From Natronohydrobacter thiooxidans (GTDB taxonomy: Bacteria > Pseudomonadota > Alphaproteobacteria > Rhodobacterales > Rhodobacteraceae), in the NCBI RefSeq assembly GCF_001884735.1, contig NZ_MJAP01000032.1, forward strand, positions 62,001 through 126,000: a DNA stretch of 64,000 bases. Reading direction: 5' to 3'. The notes under the pieces were generated by a model. That model was not told where the DNA came from. It saw nothing but the letters and a program-made list of their open reading frames with translations, and made no database searches. Positions 8,575 to 18,068 of this stretch are shown here, in pieces; within the stretch, counting starts at the first letter, position 1, and each line of letters begins with the position of its first letter. The position numbers were made by a program, and so were the translations under genes.

Positions 8575-9635
8575 TCGTCGATCCCGACCAGCGCTGCGGC
8601 AAATTCCTCGGGGTCGAAGGGCTGCAGATCGTCGATCTGCTCCCCCACACCGATGGCATGGATCGGCAGGCCGAAACGGTCGGCCAGCGCCACCAGCACA
8701 CCGCCGCGCGCGGTGCCGTCCAGCTTGGTCATCACCAGCCCCGAGACATCGGCCAGCTTGCGGAAAATCTCGACCTGACTGAGGGCATTCTGCCCCGTGG
8801 TCGCATCCAGCACCAGAAGCGTGTTATGCGGGGCATCCGGGTCCAGCTTTCGCAGCACGCGCAGGATCTTGGCCAGTTCCTCCATCAGATCGGCGCGGTT
8901 CTGCAAGCGCCCGGCGGTGTCGATCATCAGCAGATCGACCCCTTCCGCCTTGGCCCGCACCAATGCCTCATAGGCCAGAGAGGCCGGGTCCGAGCCTTCG
9001 GGCGCGGTCATCACCGGCACGCCTGCGCGGCTGCCCCAGACCTGCAACTGCTCGACCGCCGCCGCGCGGAACGTGTCGCCCGCAGCAATCATCACCGATT
9101 TCCCCGCCGCGCGGAACTGGCTGGCCAGCTTGCCGATGGTGGTGGTCTTGCCCGCGCCATTCACGCCCACCACCAGCACGACCTGCGGGCGCGCGCCATA
9201 GAGCGGCATGGGCTTGGCCACAGGTTCCATGATCCGCGCGATTTCGGCGGCCAGCGCGGATTTGATCTCGCGCACCGACAATTTGCGCCCGAACCGCCCC
9301 TCGGCCAGATTGGCGCTGACCCGCATCGCGGTTTCGACGCCCATATCAGCCTGAATGAGCAATTCCTCCAGGCTTTCCAGCATCTCGTCATCCAGCACCC
9401 GGCGCGGGGCCTCGTCCCGTCCCAGCATGCGGCCCAGAATACCCGGCTTTGCCGGGGCGGGCTCCGCCGTCGCGGGGCGTGGCGCGGGTTCTGGGGTGGC
9501 CTCTGATGCGGTCTGGGGCGACGGCTGCGGCGCGGGATCTTCGGCCGCGCCGTCATCCACCAGCGCCTCCAGCCCTTCGTCCAGTTTCGAGGACGAGCGG
9601 AACATGCGCTCTTTCAGCTTCTTGAAAAACGACAT
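8565..9635 (-). CDS. ftsY: Signal recognition particle receptor
   Basis: FtsY docks SRP-ribosome complexes at the inner membrane and hydrolyses GTP together with Ffh. The 356-residue protein has a basic N-terminus (MSFFKKLKERMF), a Pro/Ala-rich acidic linker (about 28-65) and the NG domain with G1 GVNGAGKTTT (157-166), G3 DTAGR (239-243) and G4 TKLD in the last quarter. The A domain is short, as in many alphaproteobacteria. It is convergent with yqgE (10-base overlap) and divergent from the AlkB-type gene. Confidence 0.96.
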   Translation of the reverse strand: MSFFKKLKERMFRSSSKLDEGLEALVDDGAAEDPAPQPSPQTASEATPEPAPRPATAEPAPAKPGILGRMLGRDEAPRRVLDDEMLESLEELLIQADMGVETAMRVSANLAEGRFGRKLSVREIKSALAAEIARIMEPVAKPMPLYGARPQVVLVVGVNGAGKTTTIGKLASQFRAAGKSVMIAAGDTFRAAAVEQLQVWGSRAGVPVMTAPEGSDPASLAYEALVRAKAEGVDLLMIDTAGRLQNRADLMEELAKILRVLRKLDPDAPHNTLLVLDATTGQNALSQVEIFRKLADVSGLVMTKLDGTARGGVLVALADRFGLPIHAIGVGEQIDDLQPFDPEEFAAALVGIDDQA

Positions 9636-9777
9636 GGCCGGTTCCTTCTTGCGCCGTGGCCCCAGAGCTATCTCATGTGTGGCGCTTTGGAAAGCACCCC
9701 GCGCGCGTCAATTTGCGTGACTGTCGTGGCCGCATCTGCATGCTATAGCCTTGGTCAATCCGAACTCCCGAGGTGAC

Positions 9778-10812
9778 ATGCCGCTCCTGCCCTTCGCCCT
9801 TGCCGCTGTTGCACCTGTCGCGATCCTGACGCTCGGGGCGTTCTGGGGTGGGGTCTGGGTCTGGGCGGCGCTGGCCTATGTATCCCTCTTTGCATTTATG
9901 GTGGATGAACTGGTCACGCGGCCCGTCGCAACCGCAGATCCGGACCAATCCGAGCCTGCGGCGAACACCCTCTCGGTGATGATCGCGCTCGCGCATTTCT
10001 GGCTCATGGCGCTTGGCGTCGCCGCACTGGCCGGGGCGACCGGTCTGGGCGTTGCGGACCGGTTCGCCGCCTTTTTCGGTTTCGGCCTCTATTTCGGGCA
10101 GGTCAGCATCGCCAATGCGCATGAACTGATCCACCGAAGCAATCGTGGCCTGTTCACCCTTGGCAAATGGGTGTTCATCTCGATGCTCTATGGCCATGTG
10201 ACCACCTCGCACCGCCTGCTGCACCATGCCCATGTCGCCACCCCCAAAGACCCCAATTTCCCGCCCAAAGGCATGAGCTTCTACCGCTACCTGCCGCGCA
10301 GCATGGTGCAGAATTTCCTGCAGGGCTACCGGATCGAACGCGCCCGCGCGCAGCATTCCGGGCGGATCAACCCCTATGCCAGCTATATCGGCGGGGCTTT
10401 GGGCTTTGTCGCATTATCCGCTGCCGCCTTCGGCTCCGCAGGTGTCGCGGCACTTGCGGGTTTTGCACTTTATGCACAGTTTCAGCATGCCATGGTCGAT
10501 TACCTGCAGCATTACGGGCTGGAACGGCGGCAACTCCCCGATGGCCGGTATGAACCGCAAGGGCCGCATCACAGCTGGAACAGCCCGCATTGGTTCACCT
10601 CGCTGATGACCGTGAATGTCACCCGCCATTCCGACCATCATGCGCATCCGGGGCGCGTCTATCCGGCGCTGCGGCTTGCGCCCGACATGCCGCTGCTGCC
10701 GTATAGTTTACCAGCAATGGGTGTCATCGCCCTTGTGCCAGCGCTCTGGTTTCGCATGATGGACAAGCGCGCCGCGCGTGTGTTGCAGCGCGCCCATGGA
10801 GAGAATGAATGA
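9778..10812 (+). CDS. AlkB-type membrane-bound alkane 1-monooxygenase
   Basis: A 344-residue integral-membrane di-iron hydroxylase, expected to hydroxylate the terminal carbon of alkanes or other medium-chain substrates. The histidine boxes are HELIHR (115-120), SHRLLHHAH (144-152) and RHSDHHAHP (283-291), with the AlkB-specific LQHYG (243-247) and GRYEPQGPHHSWNS. These separate it from ordinary desaturases. The ATG at 9778 follows GAGGTGAC. It is shorter than classical AlkB (~400), and the second box lacks the usual HNRGHH form. No rubredoxin or rubredoxin reductase is adjacent. It overlaps the next small gene by ATGA. Substrate is unproven. Confidence 0.85.
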   Translation: MPLLPFALAAVAPVAILTLGAFWGGVWVWAALAYVSLFAFMVDELVTRPVATADPDQSEPAANTLSVMIALAHFWLMALGVAALAGATGLGVADRFAAFFGFGLYFGQVSIANAHELIHRSNRGLFTLGKWVFISMLYGHVTTSHRLLHHAHVATPKDPNFPPKGMSFYRYLPRSMVQNFLQGYRIERARAQHSGRINPYASYIGGALGFVALSAAAFGSAGVAALAGFALYAQFQHAMVDYLQHYGLERRQLPDGRYEPQGPHHSWNSPHWFTSLMTVNVTRHSDHHAHPGRVYPALRLAPDMPLLPYSLPAMGVIALVPALWFRMMDKRAARVLQRAHGENE

Positions 10813-11219
10813 CACCGTTTCGCAGTTTTCTGGCTGCTATCAGCCTGGCTGTTCTCGCCACCCCGATCAGCGCCCAGACCCCCATGAGCGCGAGCGAGTT
10901 CGAAGCCTATGTCACTGGCCGCACCCTGACATTCGGCTTCGAGGGCCGCGCCTATGGGATCGAGGAATTCCGCCCCGGACGCCGCACGACATGGGCCTTC
11001 ATGGATGAGGAATGTCGCGAAGGCCGCTGGTTCGACCGCGAGGAACAGATTTGCTTCGTCTATGATGATGCCCCGGATATCGAGCATTGCTGGGTGTTCT
11101 GGCGCGGTGAGCGCGGCCTCAGCGCCCGCTTCGTCGGCGACGGCAACGGGACGGAACTCTATGAGGTGCAGCGCTCGACCCGCCCCCTGCTTTGTCCGGG
11201 GCCGGAAGTGGGCGTATGA
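10809..11219 (+). CDS. Small secreted protein of unknown function, coupled to alkB-like gene
   Basis: I do not recognise this family. The 136-residue product has an Ala-rich signal peptide (about 1-22, ending ISAQ) and a mature part with four cysteines (in DEECREG, EQICFVYDD, IEHCWVFW and PLLCPG), which suggests two disulfides in a small periplasmic domain. Two acidic, aromatic stretches separate them. The start codon overlaps the stop of the upstream AlkB-type gene (ATGA), so they are probably expressed together. The gene ends 12 bases from convergent queG. Confidence 0.75.
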   Translation: MTPFRSFLAAISLAVLATPISAQTPMSASEFEAYVTGRTLTFGFEGRAYGIEEFRPGRRTTWAFMDEECREGRWFDREEQICFVYDDAPDIEHCWVFWRGERGLSARFVGDGNGTELYEVQRSTRPLLCPGPEVGV

Positions 11220-11230
11220 CGCTGTAGCGT

Positions 11231-12265
11231 TTATTCGGCCAGCCGGGCAACCGCCCAGGCTGCGGCCTCTGCCACAACCGGATCCGGGTCATCCGTCAAA
11301 CCTTGCGCCACGGCGGACAGAGGCGGATGACCTGAATTGCCGATCGCATAAAGCACATTGCGCACGAAGCGGTTGCGCCCGATCCGCTTGATCGGCGAGC
11401 CGGAAAACCGCGCGCGGAAACCCGCATCATCCAGCTGCGCAAGCTCCGCCAGATCAGGCGCGACCATCCCGTCGCGGGCCGCATATTTCACCTCGCGCGC
11501 GGCCGAGGCGAATTTGTTCCACGGGCAGATAGCCAGACAATCATCGCAGCCGTAAATCCGGTTTCCCATTCTGCCGCGCAATTCCAGCGGCACGGGACCG
11601 TGATGCTCGATAGTCAGATAGGAGATGCAGCGCCGCGCATCGAGCTGGAACGGGGCCGGGAAAGCCCCGGTCGGGCAAATATCCAGACAGGCGCGGCAAG
11701 ATCCGCAGTTTTCGCGCGCGGGCGGATCGGGTCGCAGATCCAGCGTGGTAAAGATCGCACCCAGAAAAAACCAGTTCCCCAGATCGCGGGACAAGAGATT
11801 GGTATGCTTGCCCTGCCAGCCCAGCCCCGCCGCCGCCGCCAGCGGTTTCTCCATCACCGGCGCGGTATCGACAAAGACCTTGATCTCGCCGCCCGCCTGC
11901 CCGATCAGCCAGCGGCCCAGCGCTTTCAGGCGTTTCTTGACCACATCATGATAGTCGCGCCCCAAAGCATAGGCCGAGATCACGCCCCGGTCGCGCAGTG
12001 CCAGCAAATCCAGCGGGTTATGCGCGGGCGTGTAGCTTTCGGCCAGCATGATGACGCTGCGCGCCTCTGGCCATAGCGCATTTGGGTCGCCCCGCCATGC
12101 CATCCGCTCTGCCATCCAGCCCATCTGCCCATGCCGCCCCTCGGCCACGAAAGCCGCCAGCCGCTCCGGGGCCGCCGGGATCGCATCGGGGCGGGTGACG
12201 GCGCAGGCGTCAAAGCCCAGCGCGCGCGCTTCAGCCAGCAAGGCGGATTTCAGTTCAGCGGCCAT
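11231..12265 (-). CDS. queG: Epoxyqueuosine reductase
   Basis: QueG reduces epoxyqueuosine to queuosine in the wobble base of tRNAs for Tyr, His, Asn and Asp, using cobalamin and two 4Fe-4S clusters. The 344-residue protein has the first ferredoxin-like motif [15 protein letters not shown] (from Cys187) and the second [11 protein letters not shown] (from Cys240), plus Cys213. The conserved catalytic Asp is in [10 protein letters not shown] near residue 133. A HEAT-like C-terminal tail follows. It lies 24 bases downstream of the glutathione transferase on the same strand and probably shares its transcript. Confidence 0.95.
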   Translation of the reverse strand: MAAELKSALLAEARALGFDACAVTRPDAIPAAPERLAAFVAEGRHGQMGWMAERMAWRGDPNALWPEARSVIMLAESYTPAHNPLDLLALRDRGVISAYALGRDYHDVVKKRLKALGRWLIGQAGGEIKVFVDTAPVMEKPLAAAAGLGWQGKHTNLLSRDLGNWFFLGAIFTTLDLRPDPPARENCGSCRACLDICPTGAFPAPFQLDARRCISYLTIEHHGPVPLELRGRMGNRIYGCDDCLAICPWNKFASAAREVKYAARDGMVAPDLAELAQLDDAGFRARFSGSPIKRIGRNRFVRNVLYAIGNSGHPPLSAVAQGLTDDPDPVVAEAAAWAVARLAE

Positions 12266-12289
12266 GACCTGCAGATGGGGCAGGGCGCA

Positions 12290-12955
12290 TCAGAAATCCA
12301 GATCCGCATAATGCGCCGGCGGGGGCATGCCCGGCAACGTGTCAGCCAGCAGCGTGCGGAAGGCCGGGCGCGACTTGATCTTGGCATACCATTCATGCAC
12401 CAGCGCCGAGCGCGCCCAGTCCACATCATTGATATAGTCCAGACAGGACAGATGCGCCGCCGCGGTGAAATCCGCGAGCGTCATCTCATTGCCCGCCAGC
12501 CAGCGGCGCTGCCCCAGCAGCCAGTCCATGTAATCCAGATGAAACTTGATCCGCGCCGAGCCCATCTTGATGCGCGCGGAATCGGGGTAGCCGCGCCCCA
12601 TCATCTTCTTGTTCACCCGCTCATAGAGCAGGTTTGTCGTCACCTCGACATGGAATTTGTCGTCAAACCATGTGCAGAGCCTGCGCATCTCGTAGCGGGC
12701 TTCGGGACCATGCGGGATCAATGGCGGCTGGGGGATGGTTTCGTCCAGATATTCGCAGATGGCGTGACTTTCGGTCAGCAGGCGCCCCTCGTGGCGCAGC
12801 ACCGGCACCTTGCCCGCCGGATTGCGGCGCATGAAATCCTGACTTGGCTCCCAATAGCGTTCCTCGACCAGTTCCACCTCGATCCGCTTCTCCGCGAGCG
12901 TGAGGCGCACCTTGCGGCAAAAAGGGGAGAGGGGAACGTGATACAGCCGGGCCAT
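12290..12955 (-). CDS. Glutathione S-transferase family protein
   Basis: A cytoplasmic protein of 221 residues with an N-terminal thioredoxin-like GST domain (MARLYHVPLSPFCRKVRLTL; the SPFCRK tract is the G-site) and the NPAGKVPVL and ESHAICEYL glutathione-contact segments, then an all-helical C-terminal domain. Cys14 is at the position used by omega/beta-type GSTs for redox chemistry. The ATG at 12955 has GGAAGG upstream; longer in-frame starts would run into mtgA. The substrate cannot be predicted. It sits between mtgA and queG in one minus-strand run. Confidence 0.88.
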   Translation of the reverse strand: MARLYHVPLSPFCRKVRLTLAEKRIEVELVEERYWEPSQDFMRRNPAGKVPVLRHEGRLLTESHAICEYLDETIPQPPLIPHGPEARYEMRRLCTWFDDKFHVEVTTNLLYERVNKKMMGRGYPDSARIKMGSARIKFHLDYMDWLLGQRRWLAGNEMTLADFTAAAHLSCLDYINDVDWARSALVHEWYAKIKSRPAFRTLLADTLPGMPPPAHYADLDF

Positions 12956-13013
12956 GAGATGCGATGAGCCTTCCTTCGGGATTGCCTTCTCTTGCCAAGC
13001 CGGGCGGGAAAGT

Positions 13014-13760
13014 TCAACCGCCGATGCAAGCGGCGCGGCCATCACGCGCGATTGTCGCCGCCCCGTCCATGATCGAGGCCGCCCTGTTGCGCACGAATTG
13101 CGTCGGATTGGCCGCATTGCGGCTTTTCGGCGCGGGCAGCACCGCCGCAAGCCGCGCGGCCTGCACCGGCGTCAGATCGGCTGCAGAGCTGCGGAAATAG
13201 TGCCGCGCTGCAGCTTCGACACCGAACACGCCATCATCAAATTCCGCAAGGTTCAGATAGACTTCCAGTATGCGGCGCTTGGGCCAAAGTCCTTCGATCA
13301 GCAGCGTGAACCCCGATTCCAGCCCCTTGCGCATGAAATTGCGCCCATGCCACAGAAAGGCATTCTTCGCCGTCTGTTGCGTCAGCGTCGACGCCCCGCG
13401 CGAACTGCCCTGTTCGATCACCCGCCGGATCTCGGTCATGTCGAACCCCCAATGCAGGCAGAAATTCGCGTCCTCTGCGGCAATGACCGAGCGCGCCATG
13501 ACCGGGGCGATACGTTCCATCGGCACCCATTCGCGCTGAATCTCGCCGATGCGGCGGTATTCCTGCAGCATATAGATGCCTCCGGGCGGCGGCACAAAGC
13601 GGTAGAGCCCGACCCAGGCCACGGCCAGCAGAAAGACCAGCGCCAGAATGCGCAGAGCGCTGCGCCAGATCCAGTCCAGGCCAGCAGCCAGACGCGCAAA
13701 GAGATGCGGCTTGCGCTTCTCTTTTGCGGATGTTCTTTTCTTCGAGGATGCGCGGGCCAT
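13014..13760 (-). CDS. mtgA: Monofunctional peptidoglycan glycosyltransferase
   Basis: MtgA polymerises lipid II into glycan strands at the outer face of the inner membrane. The 248-residue protein has a Lys/Arg-rich cytoplasmic N-terminus, one membrane helix (about 37-53) and a GT51 domain with catalytic Glu96 in SVIAAEDANF, the second motif RGASTLTQQTAKN (121-133) and a KRRILEVYLNLAEF tract. There is no transpeptidase domain and the length fits the family. It is the likely first gene of the mtgA-GST-queG run. Confidence 0.93.
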   Translation of the reverse strand: MARASSKKRTSAKEKRKPHLFARLAAGLDWIWRSALRILALVFLLAVAWVGLYRFVPPPGGIYMLQEYRRIGEIQREWVPMERIAPVMARSVIAAEDANFCLHWGFDMTEIRRVIEQGSSRGASTLTQQTAKNAFLWHGRNFMRKGLESGFTLLIEGLWPKRRILEVYLNLAEFDDGVFGVEAAARHYFRSSAADLTPVQAARLAAVLPAPKSRNAANPTQFVRNRAASIMDGAATIARDGRAACIGG

Positions 13761-13906
13761 GACCTGCTTTACTCATGTTCCGGGCAGCTAGGTCAAGAGG
13801 CGCGCGGTCACGGATGCGCGGTGATGCATTCCGGCAGCCCGGTTTTCAAACCCGCGCCGCCGTGTTGAGTATTTTTGGCAAGATGAAACACGCGCAAGGC
13901 GCGGGA

Positions 13907-14782
13907 TCAGCGCGTGGGCACGGGCACCTCGCCGCGATAATCGTAGAAACCGCGACTTGTCTTGCGCCCCAGCCACCCCGCTTCAACATATTTTGTCAGA
14001 AGCGGACAGGGGCGGTATTTCGTATCGGCCAGCCCGTCATGCAGCACATTCATGATCGCAAGGCAGGTGTCGAGCCCGATGAAATCCGCAAGCTCCAGCG
14101 GCCCCATCGGATGATTGGCCCCCAGCTTGAGCGACTCGTCGATGGATTTGACCGAACCCACGCCTTCATAAAGCGTATAGACCGCCTCATTGATCATCGG
14201 CATCAGAATGCGGTTGACGATGAAGGCCGGGAAATCCTCGGCACTGGCAGCGGTCTTGCCCAGCTTCTCGACCACGCCCAGCAGCGTCTTGTAGGTGGGT
14301 TCATCCGTCGCAATCCCGCGGATCAGCTCCACAAGCTGCATCACCGGCACCGGGTTCATGAAGTGGAACCCCATGAATTTCTCGGGCCGGTCGGTGCGCG
14401 AGGCCAGCCGCGTGATCGAGATCGACGAGGTGTTCGAGGTCAGGATCGTATGCGGCTGGATATGCGGCAGCAGATCCTCGAAAATCGCCTGTTTGACGGT
14501 TTCGCGCTCGGTCGCGGCCTCGATGATCAGATCGGTGGGGCCAAGTTCGGGCAGTTTCGTCGTGGTGCGGATCCGCGACAGCGCCTCGCTCTTGTCCTCG
14601 GCACTGACCTTGCCGCGCGACACCTGCCGTTCGATATTGCGGTCGATCTGGGCGATGGCCTTTGCCAGCGCATCTTCCGAAATGTCATTGAGCAGCACGT
14701 CAAAGCCTGCCAGCGCAAAGACATGTGCAATGCCAGAGCCCATCTGGCCCGCGCCCACCACTCCGACCGTCTTGATCTGCAT
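13907..14782 (-). CDS. 3-hydroxybutyryl-CoA dehydrogenase
   Basis: A 291-residue NAD(P)-dependent oxidoreductase that interconverts 3-hydroxybutyryl-CoA and acetoacetyl-CoA. The N-terminus MQIKTVGVVGAGQMGSGIAH is the Rossmann fold (GxGxxG, 10-15); the NTSSISITRLA and GFHFMNPVPVM segments contain catalytic Ser and His positions, and the C-terminal dimerisation domain includes NHPMGPLELADFIGLD. The ATG at 14782 has AGGAG about 10 bases upstream, which decides the start. The upstream neighbour on the same strand is pcs. It could serve polyhydroxybutyrate, butyrate or aromatic degradation; context does not decide. Confidence 0.93.
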   Translation of the reverse strand: MQIKTVGVVGAGQMGSGIAHVFALAGFDVLLNDISEDALAKAIAQIDRNIERQVSRGKVSAEDKSEALSRIRTTTKLPELGPTDLIIEAATERETVKQAIFEDLLPHIQPHTILTSNTSSISITRLASRTDRPEKFMGFHFMNPVPVMQLVELIRGIATDEPTYKTLLGVVEKLGKTAASAEDFPAFIVNRILMPMINEAVYTLYEGVGSVKSIDESLKLGANHPMGPLELADFIGLDTCLAIMNVLHDGLADTKYRPCPLLTKYVEAGWLGRKTSRGFYDYRGEVPVPTR

Positions 14783-14854
14783 ATGTTCTGCGCTCCTGCT
14801 TGTCTGTGGCTGACCATAAGGCGGGCTTCGCCCATGACGCAAGTGCGAAAGCCC

Positions 14855-15622
14855 TCAGCGCCCTGCGCGGCCGGGGGCCGGGGGCCAGAGTTGCTGGGCA
14901 ATGCCGACGCCCACAAGATAGAGGCTGGTCGCAATCAGCCCGAAGGTGACGATCTGCGGCTGGTCAAAATTGGTCCAGGCCGCCCAACCGGCCAGCCCCG
15001 TCCAGACAAAGGCCACGGGCAGCGACAGCCAGCGCCAGCGTGCAGTGCGCACCGGATGGATGAATTTCAGCGGCGTGAACATGGCGATCGCCAGAAAGGC
15101 CACGATGGCCAGAATGATCCAGAATCCCGGTTGCGTCGCGAAAATCACCACTGCGGCCATGTTCCAGCAGGCAGGAAAGCCCTGAAAGGAATTGTCCGAG
15201 GTCTTCATCCGCGTATCGGCGAAATAGAGAACCGATGTGAAGGTGATCACGATAATGGCGATCCAGCCGGTCCAGCCGGGCAAGAGGCCGGACTGAAACA
15301 GCGCGAAAGCCGGAATGAAAACATAGGTCAGATAGTCGATGATCAGATCAAGCAGAACACCGTCAATGGTCTTGGCATGCTGCTTGACGAGATAGCGCCG
15401 CGCCAATGGCCCGTCGATCCCGTCTACGATGAAAGCCACCACCAGCCACAGGAACATCATCGCCCAATCGCCCTTGGTCGCTTCCAAGAGCGCCAGCATT
15501 GCGAAAACGGCGCCTGTCGCCGTGAACAGATGCACCAGATAGGCTTTCCAGCTTGCGCTCACTCTGACCGTCCTCCTGCCCGCCTGACTTTCTTCTGTGT
15601 CAGAATGCGCCGGGTCATGCAA
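14855..15622 (-). CDS. pcs: Phosphatidylcholine synthase
   Basis: Pcs condenses CDP-diacylglycerol with choline to make phosphatidylcholine in one step at the inner membrane. The 255-residue protein has about eight membrane helices and the CDP-alcohol phosphotransferase motif: Asp70, Gly71, Ala74, Arg75, then Gly88, Asp92 and Asp96, with the longer gap typical of Pcs. Its N-terminus is hydrophilic (MHDPAHSDTEESQ). It stops one base from the xerC stop region and reads in the same direction. The assignment to Pcs rather than PgsA or PssA rests on length and the motif gap. Confidence 0.88.
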   Translation of the reverse strand: MHDPAHSDTEESQAGRRTVRVSASWKAYLVHLFTATGAVFAMLALLEATKGDWAMMFLWLVVAFIVDGIDGPLARRYLVKQHAKTIDGVLLDLIIDYLTYVFIPAFALFQSGLLPGWTGWIAIIVITFTSVLYFADTRMKTSDNSFQGFPACWNMAAVVIFATQPGFWIILAIVAFLAIAMFTPLKFIHPVRTARWRWLSLPVAFVWTGLAGWAAWTNFDQPQIVTFGLIATSLYLVGVGIAQQLWPPAPGRAGR

Positions 15623-16564
15623 TCATTGCCCCTGGCTTTGTGCCCGCGGATGGGCCTGTGCGTAAATCTCCATCAACCGCCCGGTATCCACAGCCGTATA
15701 AACCTGCGTCGATTGCAGCGAGGCATGGCCCAGCAACTCCTGTATCGCCCGCAGATCGCCCCCGGCGGACAGCAGATGCGTCGCGAAGGAATGGCGCAGG
15801 GCATGCGGGGTCGCCGTTGCGGGCAGGCCCAGTTGCAGTCGCGTCATCTCCATCACTTTTGCGATATGGCGCCGCGACAGAGCGCCGCCGCGCACGCCGC
15901 GAAAGATCGGCGCATCAGGGGCCATCGCATGCGGGCAGAGGCGCAGATAGGCGTCAACCGCCCTGCGCGCGGCGGGCAGAAGCGGCACCAGACGTTCGCG
16001 CCCGCCCTTGCCCCGGATACGCAGCACCTCGCGCAGGGGCAGATCGCGCCCGCTCAGCCCCAGCGCTTCGGAAATCCGCAGCCCGCAGCCATAAAGCAGC
16101 GTGATCACCGCCGCATCGCGTGCGCCGGTCCAGTCCGACCGGCTTTGCAGCGGGGCCAGCGCAATCACCTCGCGCGCGGCCTCTTCACTCAGGGGGCGGG
16201 GCAGGTTGCGGCTGTATTTCGGGGCGCGTGCCGCGAGAATGGCCGAAATGTCGAGCTCTTCGCGCTCCGCGACCCAGCGGGCGAAGCTTTTCACCGCTGA
16301 GAGCTTGCGGGCCAGCGACCGGCTGCCAAGACCGCCCGCCCGTTCTGCCGCCATCCAGGCGCGCATATCCGATTGGGACATCGCGGCAAGCTGATGCATG
16401 CCCGCCGCGCCCCCCAGATGAGCGGCCAGAAACCCCAGAAACTGCCCGACATCATGCGCATAGGCGGCGACAGTATGGTCCGACGCGCCATCCAGCGCGC
16501 GCAGCCCGTCCAGCCAATGCGCGAGCGCGTCGCGCATCTGCGCGCTGGGCAGCGCGCGGCTCAT
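15623..16564 (-). CDS. xerC: Tyrosine recombinase XerC
   Basis: XerC acts with XerD at dif to resolve chromosome dimers before division. The 313-residue protein has the SAM-like N-terminal DNA-binding domain and the complete catalytic set: Arg163 (GCGLRISEAL), Lys186 (RGKGGRERL), His254 and Arg257 (HALRHSFATH), His280 (LLGHASLQ) and nucleophile Tyr289 (TQVYT). Its gene overlaps the upstream DUF484 gene by 4 bases; xerC next to a DUF484 gene is a common arrangement, which supports XerC rather than a phage integrase. Confidence 0.94.
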   Translation of the reverse strand: MSRALPSAQMRDALAHWLDGLRALDGASDHTVAAYAHDVGQFLGFLAAHLGGAAGMHQLAAMSQSDMRAWMAAERAGGLGSRSLARKLSAVKSFARWVAEREELDISAILAARAPKYSRNLPRPLSEEAAREVIALAPLQSRSDWTGARDAAVITLLYGCGLRISEALGLSGRDLPLREVLRIRGKGGRERLVPLLPAARRAVDAYLRLCPHAMAPDAPIFRGVRGGALSRRHIAKVMEMTRLQLGLPATATPHALRHSFATHLLSAGGDLRAIQELLGHASLQSTQVYTAVDTGRLMEIYAQAHPRAQSQGQ

Positions 16565-17277
16565 GCCAGCCAGCGGCGCATGGACCTCTCGAAAATGCCC
16601 GCGAAGAAGGACAGCAGATCCGTGCCTTGACCGGGCTTGAACATATGCGGATTGTCGGATCCCATGACCAGCAATCCGCCCATGCGGTGCTTGCCCAGAT
16701 CCAGCCGCATGCAGGCTTCCGACCGTAGATCGGGTGTTTTCGTGCCGTAAAGCACATCGGTCTGCGGAATCGCCTGCCGCAGGATGACCTGTCTGCTGGT
16801 CGGGCCGCGTTCGGAACTCATATAGGCTTCGATGAAACCCGGCTTGACCACGCAGAGCACATCCGAAATCCGCTCCAGCGCCGGATCGGGCCCGGCATCG
16901 GGGCTTTCGAGCACCAGCTTGATCGCATCCACATTCAGGATCTGCGCCACATCATGGCCCAGATTGCGCAGGAAATCCTCGAATTGCTCGGGATCGAGCA
17001 TGCGCAGGATGGCGCGGTGAATCTGGTTCGTGCCGGACAGATTCTCATAGGCCGCAGCAATCACGGCACGATGGGTTTCTTCCAGACGGTCCAGCCGCGT
17101 TTCCAGCCGCTCCATCGCCAACCCGCGCAGGTCGATGATATTGTCGCCCATGCCGCGCTCGCTGGCCGCAACCAGCGTGCGCATCACGTCCTTGTCATCG
17201 AGTACCAACGCGGGATCCGCGAGAATGCGGGCTCGGAATTCCTCGGCCATTTCGGGCCGGAGAGCGGTTCCTGTCAT
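16561..17277 (-). CDS. DUF484 family protein
   Basis: A 238-residue cytoplasmic protein of the DUF484 family, which has a GAF-like C-terminal domain (about 100-235). The N-terminal third is predicted helical (MAEEFRARILADPALVLDDK, then ERLETRLDRLEETHRAV). The family is often encoded directly upstream of xerC, as here with a 4-base overlap, but its function is unknown. A role connected to chromosome segregation is only inferred from this linkage. Confidence 0.85.
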   Translation of the reverse strand: MTGTALRPEMAEEFRARILADPALVLDDKDVMRTLVAASERGMGDNIIDLRGLAMERLETRLDRLEETHRAVIAAAYENLSGTNQIHRAILRMLDPEQFEDFLRNLGHDVAQILNVDAIKLVLESPDAGPDPALERISDVLCVVKPGFIEAYMSSERGPTSRQVILRQAIPQTDVLYGTKTPDLRSEACMRLDLGKHRMGGLLVMGSDNPHMFKPGQGTDLLSFFAGIFERSMRRWLA

Positions 17278-17335
17278 GTGTCAGCCTGTCCGTTTCTGCT
17301 CGGGTTGTTTTTTGTTGTCCGGACTATAGCAAAGG

Positions 17336-17989
17336 TTACAGGATTTTTTGACCTGTTTTTTCCCAATCCTTCATGAATTGTGCCAGTCCGGCATCGGTCA
17401 GCGGGTGGCTGGCCAGTTTGCGGATCACTTCCGGCGGGGCGGTCATCACATCTGCACCGATCCGCGCCACATCCAGAACATGGTTCACAGAACGGATCGA
17501 AGCCGCAAGGATCTGCGTCTCAAAGCCGTAATTGTCATAGACCGTGCGGATATCCTCGATCAGTTCCACACCATCCAGCGCGATATCATCCAGACGGCCC
17601 AGGAAGGGCGAGATGAAGGTCGCACCGGCTTTCGCGGCCAGAAGCGCCTGATTTGCGCTGAAACACAGCGTGACATTGACCATCTTGCCTTCGCCGGTCA
17701 GCACCTTGCAGGCTTTCAGCCCGTCCCAGGTCAGCGGCAGCTTGACGGTGATATTGGGGGCGATCCCGGCCAGTTTGCGGCCCTCGGCGATCATGGCATC
17801 GGCTTCCAGTGCCACCACTTCGGCAGAGACGGGGCCATCCACGATATCGCAGATCTCTTTCGTCACTTCCAGAATGTCGCGCCCGGATTTCAGAATCAGC
17901 GACGGGTTGGTCGTCACCCCATCCACCATGCCAAGCTCATTCAACTCACTGATAGCGCTAACATCGGCAGAATCTACAAAGAACTTCAT
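17336..17989 (-). CDS. fsa: Fructose-6-phosphate aldolase / transaldolase-like protein
   Basis: A 217-residue TIM-barrel protein of the small transaldolase (TalC/FSA) family. It starts [13 protein letters not shown] and has the Schiff-base lysine in [12 protein letters not shown], the [13 protein letters not shown] helix and the [11 protein letters not shown] strand. Members either move dihydroxyacetone units in the pentose phosphate pathway or cleave fructose 6-phosphate; sequence alone does not settle which. AGAGGAAA precedes the ATG. The gene is divergent from priA. Confidence 0.9.
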   Translation of the reverse strand: MKFFVDSADVSAISELNELGMVDGVTTNPSLILKSGRDILEVTKEICDIVDGPVSAEVVALEADAMIAEGRKLAGIAPNITVKLPLTWDGLKACKVLTGEGKMVNVTLCFSANQALLAAKAGATFISPFLGRLDDIALDGVELIEDIRTVYDNYGFETQILAASIRSVNHVLDVARIGADVMTAPPEVIRKLASHPLTDAGLAQFMKDWEKTGQKIL

Positions 17990-18068
17990 CGTGCGTTTCC
18001 TCTGGGTTGCGGACAGGTGATGTGCGCGTCATACCTCAAGCCGCATCCAGCCGGAACCCCCCTTTACC

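Noticed and set aside
13775..16300. Very long plus-strand open frame of about 840 codons opposite mtgA, the dehydrogenase, pcs and xerC
   Set aside because: It is antisense to four well-identified genes and is full of His, Arg and Gln, the pattern that GC-rich codon bias produces in a mirror frame. No family motif is visible.
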